Below, in pieces: positions 54,426 to 64,000 of a stretch of 64,000 bases of DNA. The position numbers were made by a program, and so were the translations under genes. The DNA is taken from assembly GCF_018129385.1 (NCBI RefSeq), contig NZ_JAFCLN010000006.1, positions 1 through 64,000 of the forward strand, read 5' to 3'. The notes under the pieces are model-generated. The model was not told the DNA's origin. It saw only the letters and a program-made list of their open reading frames with translations, and did no database searches. The stretch's first letter is position 1; every line of letters starts with the position of its first letter. This DNA is from Bradyrhizobium lablabi. Lineage in GTDB: Bacteria > Pseudomonadota > Alphaproteobacteria > Rhizobiales > Xanthobacteraceae.

Positions 54426-57400
54426 ATGATTGCTTTTTCTGGAAGAATGCGCAGCGCCTTCCATGGGGATACCTCTGGCGCCGGCTATTTCGCAGACGAC
54501 GCCTTGCTCGACGCATTCTGGATCCGGCGGCTTGACAGCACGTCTTCCCCTTTGCCGACAACCGAATTCGGCCATCTCAGCGCCTCGGCATCCTCAGCGG
54601 ACGCCGGAGTTATAGATGATGCGGTCGTAAATGCGATTCAGATCGGTACCGACTTTGTCGTCAGCGGCAACCGATGGACGCACAACGTCATCACCTGGAG
54701 TTTCGAGACCGCAAACTATCCCGCTCAGCAGCAGGGAGTGAATTTCGCCTACAGTTTCCCAGAGGGGAGCAACGAGGCCAATTTCATTGCCCAGGCGTTC
54801 AGCATGTGGGATGCCGCCGCCACCAACCTGACTTTCCAGCAGGTTGAGGATGGGCCGAACGTCGATATCAGAATCGGATGGGGAGAGAATCTTCCGAACG
54901 ATCCTGGATACAACACACTCGGCATGACATATCCGTTCGTAAGCGGCACACATCCCTTCACCGCCGCGAACGACATCTACAACACGCTCACCCAGGCGCT
55001 CATCCTGATCGATTGGGCAGACGAATACTCCGACCTTCCCGGCGGCACGAGCGCGAACAAGCCCTTCCTGAACGTCGTCCTGCATGAAATCGGCCACGCC
55101 ATCGGCCTGGACCATTACGACGTTGCTTCTGCCGTGATGAATACCCTGGCGAACAACCTGACCTCGCTGACTTCGCACGAAGTAAATGGCGTCAACTATC
55201 TCTATCCCACCGGTGGAGGTGGCGGTGGCTCGGGTGGCGACTACCGGCCGACCATCACCAGCGCCGGCACGATTTCCGCATCGGCAGGCCAGATCATCAC
55301 GATCAATTATCAGGTCGCGAATATCGGCAACCAGTCCGCAAACACCATGGAGTGGCGGATCTATCTTTCGCAGGATCAGTTGATCAGCGTCAGCAACGAG
55401 GTTGTCGACCGCCATGTCGGCACGGGCTACATTCTACAGCCGCTGGCGGCCGGCGCCTCTGTGACCGGCTCCTACAACATCGCTCTGCCGAATGACATTT
55501 CCGGGACCTGGTATCTCGGAATTGTAGCCGACTACGGCAACTTTGTCGTTGAAGCGAATGAAAACAACAACATCAGCAATCTCGTTCAAATCAATGTAGG
55601 CGCCGGCGGCACTGCGGGCTCTATTTCGATCAATGACGTAAACATCAGCGAAGGCAACAGCGGCACTTCGATTGCGACCTTCACGGTCACGCGCACCGGC
55701 GGCACCGCGGCATTCTCCGTCAACTACACGACAGCCAACGGCACTGCGATTGCGGGCGCCGACTACTCCGCCAATTCCGGGACCCTCAACTTCGCCGCGG
55801 GCGTCAACAGTCAGACGATCTCTGTGCCGGTCTTCGGCGATGTCGGCGTCGAAGGCAACGAAACCTTCGTCGTCAACCTGTCGGGCGCCACCAATGGCGC
55901 GACGATCGCCGATGGTCAGGGCATCGGCACGATTATCAACGACGACGCAGCAGCCGCGGCCGGCTCGGTTTCGATCAATGACGTGATGATCACCGAAGGC
56001 AACAGCGGCACGCCGATGGCGACCTTCACAGTCACGCGCACCGGCGGCACCGCGGCATTCTCTGTCAGTTACGCGACCGCCAACGGCTCCGCCACCGCCG
56101 GCGGCGATTACGCCGCCGATGTCGGCACGCTCAACTTCGCCGCGGGCGTCAATAGTCAGACGATCTCCATACCGATCTTCGGAGATGCCGCCGTCGAAAG
56201 CAACGAAACGTTCTTCGTCAACCTGTCGAACGCCACGAACGGCGCGACGATCGCCGACAGCCAGGGCATCGGCACAATTGCCAACGACGACGCAGCAGCG
56301 GCGGCCGGCTCGGTTTCGATCAATGACGTCATCATCACCGAAGGCAACAGCGGCACGTCGATGGCGACCTTCACGGTCACGCGCACCGGCGGCACCGGGG
56401 CATTCTCCGTCAGCTACGCGACCGCCAACGGCAGCGCTATCGCGGGCGCCGATTATTCCGCCGATACCGGCACCCTCAACTTCGCCGCCGGCGTCAACAG
56501 CCAGACGATCTCCATACCGGTCTTCGGGGACGTCGCCGTCGAAAATAACGAAACCTTCGTCGTCAACCTGTCGAACGCCACCAATGGCGCAACGATCGCC
56601 GACGGCCAGGGCATCGGCACGATTTTCACCGACGATGCAATATCGGTGGCCGGATCGGTTTCGATCAATGACGTAATGATCACCGAAGGCAACAGCGGCA
56701 CGTCGATGGCGACCTTCACGGTTACACGCACCGGCGGCACCGGGGCGTTCGCCGTCAGCTACGCGACCGCCAACGGCACTGCCATCGCAGGCGGCGATTA
56801 CGCCGCCGATGCCGGCACCCTCAGCTTCGCTGCCGGCGTCAACAGCCGGACGGTCTCCATACCGATCTTCGGGGATCTCGGCGTCGAAGCCAATGAAACC
56901 TTCTTCGTCAATCTGTCGGGCGCCACCAATGGCGCGACGATCACCGACGGTCAGGGTGCGGGCACCATTGCCAACGACGATGGATCAGTGTCGGGGGACG
57001 ATTATGCCGACAGCCTCTCCGACGCCACAGCACCGATCGGCCAGCTCAGCATCGGCGGCGGCGTCACAGGCAACCTCGAGGCGTTGGGCGATCGTGACTG
57101 GTTCCGCGTTACACTGGCAGCCGGCACTTCATATACGTTCGACCTGCAAGGCGCTAACTCGCACTCGGGGACGTTGGATGATCCACTCTTGAGGCTCTAT
57201 GACAGCTCCGGCAACCAGGTCAATTCCGACGACGATTCCGGTACCGGATACAACCCGCACCTGGTTGTTACCCCCACTGTTGCCGGCGTGTACTACATTG
57301 CCGCCGGTGCCTATAACGACGGTTCCGCGGGTACGTATCGCTTGTCGATGGCGACCGGTGCCAATCAGCCCACGCCGAACGATTTCGACGGCGACGGCAG

Positions 57401-58244
57401 ATCGGACATTCTGTGGCGCAATGATGCTGGCGCCATCCAGACCTGGAATATGGACGGCGGGACGATGGCGTCTGCCGATTCATTCGGCACGGTGCCGTCG
57501 GCTTGGCAAGTCTACAGCACCGACGATTTCAGCGGCGACGGCATGTCGGACATGCTCTGGCGCAATGAAGCCAACGGCACCCTCCAGGTCTGGGACATCG
57601 ATGACGACGGCCTGCTCGCCACGCACGCGCTCGGCATAATCCCGGCCAACTGGCATATCATCGGCACCGGCGACTTTAACGGCGATCATTACGCCGACAT
57701 CCTCTGGCGTAACGATGCCGGCGTGGTGCAGCTCTGGAATCTCAACAACAGCACCCTGGCCAGCGTCTCGAATCTGGGCGTCATTCCCAACAATTGGCAG
57801 GTCGCCGCTACCGAAGATTTCAATGCCGACGGCAAGACAGACATCCTGTGGCGAAACTCGGCCGGTGCGGTCCAGACCTGGGACATGAACGGCGGCACCG
57901 TGCAAGCGGTCCACAATCTCGGAGTGGTGCCCAGCAACTGGCAAGTCGTCGGCGCCGGCGATTTCAATGGCGACCACTACGCGGACATCCTCTGGCAGAA
58001 CGATGCGGGCGTGGTCCAGCTCTGGGACCTCAACAACAGCAACCTGCTCGCCAGCAAGAATGTTGGGCTGCTGCCGAGCAGCTGGCATATCGAAGCGACC
58101 GGCGACTACAGCGGCGATCATATGACCGACATCCTGCTGCGCAACAACGCCGGCGTTACCGCGATATGGCAGATGAACGACAACAACATCAGCAGCAGCG
58201 ATAGCCTGGGGCAAATTCCCAATAGCTGGCACATTATCGCCTGA
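54426..58244 (+). CDS. M10 matrixin-like protease exoprotein with CARDB, Calx-beta, PPC and FG-GAP domains
   Basis: This 1272-residue protein starts at ATG 54426 (ggagg 5 bp upstream; a TTG at 54414 is an alternative). The head (about 70-262) is a metzincin with HEIGHAIGLDH (His220, 224, 230; Glu221) and Met-turn VMNT (Met238). A Gly-rich linker leads to a CARDB domain (about 275-395), four Calx-beta domains (397-855), a PPC domain (856-978) and six FG-GAP units (985-1272). No N-terminal signal or RTX nonapeptides are seen. It ends NSWHIIA, resembling the ends of its two neighbours. Confidence 0.85.
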   Translation: MIAFSGRMRSAFHGDTSGAGYFADDALLDAFWIRRLDSTSSPLPTTEFGHLSASASSADAGVIDDAVVNAIQIGTDFVVSGNRWTHNVITWSFETANYPAQQQGVNFAYSFPEGSNEANFIAQAFSMWDAAATNLTFQQVEDGPNVDIRIGWGENLPNDPGYNTLGMTYPFVSGTHPFTAANDIYNTLTQALILIDWADEYSDLPGGTSANKPFLNVVLHEIGHAIGLDHYDVASAVMNTLANNLTSLTSHEVNGVNYLYPTGGGGGGSGGDYRPTITSAGTISASAGQIITINYQVANIGNQSANTMEWRIYLSQDQLISVSNEVVDRHVGTGYILQPLAAGASVTGSYNIALPNDISGTWYLGIVADYGNFVVEANENNNISNLVQINVGAGGTAGSISINDVNISEGNSGTSIATFTVTRTGGTAAFSVNYTTANGTAIAGADYSANSGTLNFAAGVNSQTISVPVFGDVGVEGNETFVVNLSGATNGATIADGQGIGTIINDDAAAAAGSVSINDVMITEGNSGTPMATFTVTRTGGTAAFSVSYATANGSATAGGDYAADVGTLNFAAGVNSQTISIPIFGDAAVESNETFFVNLSNATNGATIADSQGIGTIANDDAAAAAGSVSINDVIITEGNSGTSMATFTVTRTGGTGAFSVSYATANGSAIAGADYSADTGTLNFAAGVNSQTISIPVFGDVAVENNETFVVNLSNATNGATIADGQGIGTIFTDDAISVAGSVSINDVMITEGNSGTSMATFTVTRTGGTGAFAVSYATANGTAIAGGDYAADAGTLSFAAGVNSRTVSIPIFGDLGVEANETFFVNLSGATNGATITDGQGAGTIANDDGSVSGDDYADSLSDATAPIGQLSIGGGVTGNLEALGDRDWFRVTLAAGTSYTFDLQGANSHSGTLDDPLLRLYDSSGNQVNSDDDSGTGYNPHLVVTPTVAGVYYIAAGAYNDGSAGTYRLSMATGANQPTPNDFDGDGRSDILWRNDAGAIQTWNMDGGTMASADSFGTVPSAWQVYSTDDFSGDGMSDMLWRNEANGTLQVWDIDDDGLLATHALGIIPANWHIIGTGDFNGDHYADILWRNDAGVVQLWNLNNSTLASVSNLGVIPNNWQVAATEDFNADGKTDILWRNSAGAVQTWDMNGGTVQAVHNLGVVPSNWQVVGAGDFNGDHYADILWQNDAGVVQLWDLNNSNLLASKNVGLLPSSWHIEATGDYSGDHMTDILLRNNAGVTAIWQMNDNNISSSDSLGQIPNSWHIIA
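55616..56990 (+). repeat. Four Calx-beta coding repeats (345-bp period)
   Basis: The segment tcgatcaatgacg recurs at 55626, 55971, 56316 and 56661, an exact 345-bp period (115 residues), with high DNA identity between units. The units are more alike than the Calx-beta repeats of the neighbouring gene, suggesting recent expansion or gene conversion. Confidence 0.92.
57381..58244 (+). repeat. Six FG-GAP coding repeats, third copy
   Basis: Units start at 57381, 57525, 57672, 57816, 57960 and 58104 with spacing 144, 147, 144, 144, 144. They are more diverged from the other two arrays than those are from each other, but the number of units is the same. Confidence 0.87.
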
Positions 58245-58290
58245 TCGATGATGCGCGTGCGGGATCTCCTCTCGCGCACCGCGCAAAAGA

Positions 58291-58316
58291 AAAGCCCGGC
58301 CTGACGCCGGGCTTTT
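58291..58316. terminator. Bidirectional rho-independent terminator
   Basis: aaagcccggc (58291-58300) and gccgggcttt (58306-58315) form a perfect 10-bp stem with loop ctgac, with T/A runs on both sides. It sits between the convergent exoprotein gene and ftsH and can serve both strands. Confidence 0.93.
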
Positions 58317-58352
58317 ACAAGGCTTGTCCTGAGCGGGCCGCTACTCGAGGCA

Positions 58353-60275
<1,923 letters not shown>

Positions 60276-60552
60276 TGAGCTTCCTTCGTGGTCGCGCGGA
60301 TCGCGGCCTTATTCCTTGGCAGTAAACCCCGGTAGCCACGAGGGATTCCCCGGACGACTGCATACAATCTAGGTGGCGCCCTCCTTGATGCCAAGGGAAC
60401 CACACAGGACTATTTAGCGCATCTTAGCGCGATTCCCGCGTAAATAATGGCGCCAGGGCCGCAGTTTTCCGGGGTGGTTAAGCCGTTCGGCGCAATATCG
60501 CGACAATATCCCGGCCCACATTCACGATTCAACCCTTGTTCAACCCTTTGTT

Positions 60553-61572
60553 TCAACCCTTGCGCCCGCGACGCGGCGGCGCGGCCTCGATGCGGATCCG
60601 GCCTTTCGCGAGATGGATGACGGCGCCCGCAAGCGTCTGCTTCAGACGCGGCTGGCGTTCCACCGCGGCCCGGTCAAGCGCCGCCAGCAACGTCTCGACC
60701 TTGCCAAGCTCAGCCGGCCCCTCATGCCCGCGTTTGTCGATCGCGCGCCGCAGGAGGCGGACGCGGACTTCTTCAGGCAGCGCAGCGAAGGCCAGCGCGT
60801 CGAAGCCATCGCCGGCATTGCCCTTGAGCGCGAGGTAGCGCTCGGCGCCATCGGCCAGCACTTCCACCGCGTCATTGGCGCGGGCCAGCCGCGCGGCGAG
60901 CCGCGCCAGGCTTTTGGCGTCGCCCCCCTCGGCGGCCAGCGCCGGCATCAGTTCGCGCAGCCGCGGCCGCGTGAAGTTCGTGTCGCGGTTGGTCGGATCG
61001 TCGGCGAAGGCGATCTTTGCCTTCGCAAGCGTTGCGATCAGTTGCGCCTTCGAGATGTCCAGCAGCGGCCGCGCCAACAGCACGCCGTCGCGTTCGCTCT
61101 CGCGCGCCATGGCAGAGAGGCCGGCAATGCCGCTGCCGCGCAGCATCCGCATCAACAATGTTTCGGCCTGATCGTCGCGCGTATGAGCGGTGACGATGTG
61201 GCTGGCGCCACATTGGCGCGCGGCCTGCGCCAGCAGGCGGTAGCGCGCCTCGCGCGCGGCAGCCGGGATGCCGGCCTTGGGCTTGGCGCCGCGCCAGCGC
61301 AGCGTGCGATGCTCGATCGCGAGCGACTGCGCAAGGCGCTTGACGTCGCGGGCTTCGCGCGCCGCCTCGCCGCGCAGGCCGTGATCGACGGTGACCGCGA
61401 TCAGGCGCGGTCCCTGCTTGAGGCCGCGGCGCCAGCGCACGGCCAGCCACATCAGCGCGATGGAATCCGGACCGCCGGAGACCGCGAGCACCAGCGCGGG
61501 CGCCGCCTTCCAGCCGGCGAACAGGCTTTTCGCGTGCTGGGCCGAGATCGCGGAATGGTCGTCGTCAGCCAT
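60553..61572 (-). CDS. tilS: tRNA(Ile)-lysidine synthetase
   Basis: This 339-residue enzyme modifies the wobble C of tRNA-Ile(CAU) to lysidine, using ATP and lysine. The PP-loop SGGPDSIAL is near residue 33, followed by TVDHGLRGEAAREARDVKRL and TAHTRDDQAETLLMRMLRGSG, both family motifs. The C-terminal domain is short relative to E. coli TilS, usual for this group. It lies between cpoB and ftsH. Confidence 0.95.
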   Translation of the reverse strand: MADDDHSAISAQHAKSLFAGWKAAPALVLAVSGGPDSIALMWLAVRWRRGLKQGPRLIAVTVDHGLRGEAAREARDVKRLAQSLAIEHRTLRWRGAKPKAGIPAAAREARYRLLAQAARQCGASHIVTAHTRDDQAETLLMRMLRGSGIAGLSAMARESERDGVLLARPLLDISKAQLIATLAKAKIAFADDPTNRDTNFTRPRLRELMPALAAEGGDAKSLARLAARLARANDAVEVLADGAERYLALKGNAGDGFDALAFAALPEEVRVRLLRRAIDKRGHEGPAELGKVETLLAALDRAAVERQPRLKQTLAGAVIHLAKGRIRIEAAPPRRGRKG

Positions 61573-61623
61573 CTTGTCGCCGGCAATATCGAGGCCCCTT
61601 CTTTCGACCTCACGCCCGCTGAT

Positions 61624-62721
61624 CTAGCACTTAACCCGCTTCTGCTCACGGTCCACCGCGGCTTTGACGCCGGCCGAGGCGCGCGGATATTTGCGCGTGA
61701 CTTCGCCAAGTGCGGCGCAGGCGGCTTCCTTTTCCTTCAGCGCGGCGAGCGACTGGCCGAGCCGCAACAGCGCGTCCGGCGCCTTGCCGGACTTGTCGTA
61801 TTTGGTCGTGACGCCGAGGAAGGCTTCCGCCGCATCGCGGTATTGTTGGCGCTGGAAATAGCTTTCGCCAAGCCAGTATTGCGAATCCGCCAGCAGCGGA
61901 TCGCTCGGGTATTTCTGCGCAAAGTTGCGCATGGTCTGTTCGGCGAGCGCGTAGTCCTTGCGCTGCATGTAGCCGATGCCGAGGTCGAATTCGTCCTTGG
62001 GCGTGGCCGACGGCGGCAGCGTGGTCAGTGCGGCGCTCTGGCCGGGAACAGGACCGGCGGCGCGCGGTTGCGGCGGCGGTCCCGCCGGGCTGGTGCGGGC
62101 GAGATCGAGCGGTTCCCCTGCCCCGCGTCCGCCGGGCGCGCCGACCACCGGCTCGGGCGAGACCGGCATCTGCCCGCCGCCGAGTGCGCGCGGTGCGCCG
62201 GGCGCGTTGGGATTTTGGTTGGGATCGAAGGCATCGCCGCGGCGGCGGTTACCGACCGGCGCCGCCGGATCCTGGACGATCGGCGCGGGCGAAGCGATCT
62301 GCGGTTCATAGCCGCCCTGCCGCTGCGGGTAGGTCTGCTGCTGCGGATAGCCCTGCTGCGGATAACCCGCCTGCGCCGGCGGCTGCTGATATCCGCCCTG
62401 CTGGTAACCGGGTTGCTGCTGGTAACCCGACTGAGGCTGCGGATAGGCCGGGGGCGCGGCGGCAACATTCGGCTGGGCGACGGACGCCGGTGCGCCGGCA
62501 GGCGGCACGCTGCCGCCGAGCTGGCGCAGACGTTCCTCGAGCTGCCGGTTGCGGTATTGCAGCTCCTCGTTCTGGCCGGTGAGCTGGCGGAGCTGGTTCT
62601 CCAGCCGCTGGATCCGCAATTCGAGGTCCGGATCGTCGGACTGCGCGAAGGCGGAGGGAGCAACGGCGAGCGCCGCAGCGAACGCCACGGCGCGGGTAAT
62701 CATATGAAATCTGGATGACAT
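61624..62721 (-). CDS. cpoB: Tol-Pal system protein CpoB (YbgF)
   Basis: This 365-residue periplasmic protein has a Sec signal (AVAFAAALAVAPSAFAQ), an N-terminal coiled coil (ELRIQRLENQLRQLTGQNEELQYRNRQLEERL, the trimerisation helix, quoted in parts), a long Gln/Tyr/Pro/Gly-rich linker (about 85-250) and a C-terminal TPR domain (DEFDLGIGYMQRKDYALAEQ). CpoB coordinates the Tol complex with peptidoglycan synthesis at division. The start at 62721 has agg about 6 bp upstream; 62748 and 62706 are alternatives. Confidence 0.9.
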   Translation of the reverse strand: MSSRFHMITRAVAFAAALAVAPSAFAQSDDPDLELRIQRLENQLRQLTGQNEELQYRNRQLEERLRQLGGSVPPAGAPASVAQPNVAAAPPAYPQPQSGYQQQPGYQQGGYQQPPAQAGYPQQGYPQQQTYPQRQGGYEPQIASPAPIVQDPAAPVGNRRRGDAFDPNQNPNAPGAPRALGGGQMPVSPEPVVGAPGGRGAGEPLDLARTSPAGPPPQPRAAGPVPGQSAALTTLPPSATPKDEFDLGIGYMQRKDYALAEQTMRNFAQKYPSDPLLADSQYWLGESYFQRQQYRDAAEAFLGVTTKYDKSGKAPDALLRLGQSLAALKEKEAACAALGEVTRKYPRASAGVKAAVDREQKRVKC

Positions 62722-62832
62722 TTTGGCCTGACGACGATCATCTGACATCGAAAGCGGAAATCACAGGACGCATGGACTACGCCGGAATTGTGACTGAACA
62801 AACATTCACGTAGAGCGCCTCAAAAGGCAAAA

Positions 62833-62858
62833 CCGGCGCCCCGAGGGGCGCCGGCGAT
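62833..62858 (-). terminator. Rho-independent terminator after pal
   Basis: ccggcgcccc (62833-62842) pairs with ggggcgccgg (62845-62854), a perfect 10-bp stem with a very small loop. Read on the minus strand it is followed by ttttgcctttt. It lies about 30 bp after the pal stop, so cpoB may be expressed separately or by readthrough. Confidence 0.82.
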
Positions 62859-62886
62859 GAAATCGGCTCTGGCTTTCGCACCAGCT

Positions 62887-63375
62887 TTACGAACTGGCGT
62901 TCAGCACGGTAACGGCGCGGCGGTTCTGCGACCAGCAGGAGATGTCGTTACAGACCGCAACCGGACGCTCCTTGCCGTAGGAGATGGTGCGCATGCGGCT
63001 AGGATCGATACCGCGGGAGGCCAGGAAGGAGCGGACCGACTGGGCGCGGCGGGCGCCGAGCGCGATGTTGTATTCGCGTGTGCCGCGCTCATCGGCATGG
63101 CCTTCGATGGTGAAAGCGTAACGATTATACTGTTGTAGCCACTGCGCCTGCCGTTCCAGCGTGGCGATCGCCTGCGGGGTCAGATCGGTCTGGTCGCTTT
63201 CGAAGAACACGCGGTCGCCGACATTGACCACGAAGTCCTGCTGGCTGCCGGGGGTGGCGGCGTTCGCCATCGCATCGGTTGCAGCGTTCTTGTTGGCGCA
63301 GGCGCCCATCGCCAGCGCCACCGCCAGCACCGCGGCCAGCTTCAATCCCTGGAGGATACGCATCTGATGTTTCAT
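62887..63375 (-). CDS. pal: Peptidoglycan-associated lipoprotein Pal
   Basis: This 162-residue outer-membrane lipoprotein has a signal with lipobox (LAVALAMGAC), a short linker and an OmpA-like peptidoglycan-binding domain with RVFFESDQTDL and the motif TIEGHADERGTREYNIALG. Start ATG 63375 has ggagg 8 bp upstream; a longer start at 63405 would not give a typical lipoprotein signal. tolB would be expected upstream but lies outside the window, beyond about 600 bp of repeats. Confidence 0.96.
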   Translation of the reverse strand: MKHQMRILQGLKLAAVLAVALAMGACANKNAATDAMANAATPGSQQDFVVNVGDRVFFESDQTDLTPQAIATLERQAQWLQQYNRYAFTIEGHADERGTREYNIALGARRAQSVRSFLASRGIDPSRMRTISYGKERPVAVCNDISCWSQNRRAVTVLNASS

Positions 63376-63629
63376 TCCGGGAGCCTCCACGCTCACGTTC
63401 GTCATACTGTCATCGGTCTACAGGGGGTTGGTTAAGCGAACGTTCCGTCAACCTTGATGGGGTGTTTCCAAACCCCGTCAAATGCCGGCAAATCCCCAAA
63501 AGCGGCCGGGACAGTTAATGATTTGTAAATGTGGCGCGACGGTGAAGGCAAGGGTTCCCAAGGGGTTGGAGCACAAGTTTCAGCCGAGGCGTGCCCGATC
63601 GGCCATACCCAGTCCAGCCGCCGCCCGGC
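63376..63629. other. Gene-free region upstream of pal
   Basis: No gene is supported. The stretch should carry the pal promoter; no clear consensus was seen. An open frame on the minus strand running through it begins in the repeat at 63630 and is treated as spurious. Confidence 0.45.
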
Positions 63630-63763
63630 CGTCATACCCGCGAAAGCGGGTATCCAGTACGCCGCGGCCTCTCGGTTCAATCATTTAATGTCTCTGGAAT
63701 ACTGGATCCCCGCCTTCCGCCTTCGCTCTGCGAGCTACGGCGGACAAGTCGCGGGGATGACGA
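63630..63763. repeat. Palindromic dispersed repeat with inverted ends
   Basis: The unit starts cgtcatacccgcg at 63630 and ends gcggggatgacg at about 63762. Inside, atccagta (63652-63659) pairs with tactggat near 63700-63707. In one frame it can be read with VIPAKAGIQ and YWIPAF-like peptides, a well-known spurious-ORF signature of rhizobial intergenic repeats (from memory). A 30-bp insertion (cttcgctctgcgagctacgg within it) separates the WIPAF and GMT parts, as in a nested variant. Confidence 0.82.
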
Positions 63764-63795
63764 CTGAATGTGTGTTCGCGTTCTCACGACGCGAT

Positions 63796-64000
63796 TTGCG
63801 CCCGAGCTTTTCAAAATTCATCGCGCCTCTAAGGGTAGAGGGCGCAGGGAATGCCGGGTGCGCGCTGCACCCGAGGTCTCGTGTGCGCTGCTTGCGCATT
63901 AAAAAACTGCACACGAGCATACAGGTGAGCGGAGAACACTCCGACATCCCCTGCGCAATGGCTTTACGGCTTATATCGCGCTCTCCCTGGTGAGCGGGCT
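63796..64000. repeat. Dispersed intergenic repeat, right copy (inverted relative to the left end)
   Basis: This stretch is the near-perfect reverse complement of 1-219. It holds ctcgtgtgcgctgcttgcgc and the ending ctccctggtgagcgggct. It runs off the right edge of the window. No coding gene is supported. Confidence 0.8.

Noticed and set aside
48154..58244. Repetitive DNA considered as CRISPR or satellite
   Set aside because: The periods of 144/147, 339 and 345 bp are multiples of three and encode known protein domains in frame; there are no short direct repeats with unique spacers.
48154..58244. Exoprotein cluster considered as a prophage or genomic island
   Set aside because: No integrase, tRNA, phage gene or attachment repeat flanks it; neighbours on both sides are ordinary chromosomal genes. 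Horizontal origin is not excluded but not shown.
60613..62718. 701-codon plus-strand open frame
   Set aside because: It runs antisense across tilS and cpoB, has no domain features, and is explained by high-GC third positions of those genes.
63529..63993. Plus-strand frame with VIPAKAGIQ and WIPAF-like peptides
   Set aside because: It runs through two dispersed repeats and has no gene-like start or family; this is a typical false ORF of intergenic repeats.

Overview
The window looks like chromosomal DNA of a high-GC alphaproteobacterium of the Bradyrhizobium/Rhodopseudomonas type. Support comes from protein content (GapR, DUF1244, DUF465 and DUF1036 proteins, aa3-oxidase subunit IV, a three-gene pntAA-pntAB-pntB set), a GAAC-N7-GAAC LexA box of the alphaproteobacterial kind, and families of palindromic intergenic repeats that I recognise from Bradyrhizobium genomes. 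I see no rRNA, tRNA, CRISPR array, integrase or transposase gene.

Layout. 1-219 holds a dispersed repeat whose inverted copy ends the window (63796-64000). 486-3804 is a sugar-type ABC importer (binding protein and two permeases, no ATPase), with a 143-bp MITE-like palindromic element between the first two genes. Convergent to it, 7630-3794 encodes a polyamine-type ABC importer (ATPase and two permeases, no binding protein) followed by a YghU-type glutathione transferase. An AraC regulator is divergent from it. 8856-15199 carries a ParDE-type toxin-antitoxin pair, glpD, a large PAS-GGDEF-EAL protein, an L-2-hydroxyglutarate-oxidase-like gene and a DUF465 protein. 15440-17427 holds small signalling genes and a two-gene unknown operon with a perfect LexA box. 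17579-20487 has purEK, aqpZ and rpsU. 20605-28014 carries envelope and lipoprotein genes, cupin, chaA, a hydrolase and the transhydrogenase operon pntAA-pntAB-pntB, followed by an unlisted 55-residue protein, and an aa3-oxidase subunit IV. 28111-28785 is a Doc/AbrB-type toxin-antitoxin module with a perfect palindromic operator. 28844-47779 is mostly single genes: intradiol dioxygenase, pepF, an XRE pair, TerC, an NtrC-type regulator, an L,D-transpeptidase, a DUF882 peptidase, a cyclase-TPR protein, gapR, pyk, TetR, a GT87 membrane protein and an amino-acid-type binding protein.

The most unusual part is 48154-58244: three consecutive large exoprotein genes. Each has a different catalytic head (pancreatic-lipase-like with Asp at the nucleophile position; M8 leishmanolysin-like; M10 matrixin-like), then Calx-beta domains, then CARDB or PPC domains in some, and each ends in exactly six ~48-residue FG-GAP/VCBS units. 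None has an N-terminal Sec signal, which suggests a C-terminal (type I-like) export route.

The right end is housekeeping on the minus strand: pal, cpoB, tilS and ftsH, the end of the tol-pal cluster. The 600 bp upstream of pal is filled with repeats.

Gene starts were chosen from ribosome binding sites, overlaps and family starts. Domain calls come from reading the translated sequence, with no database search.
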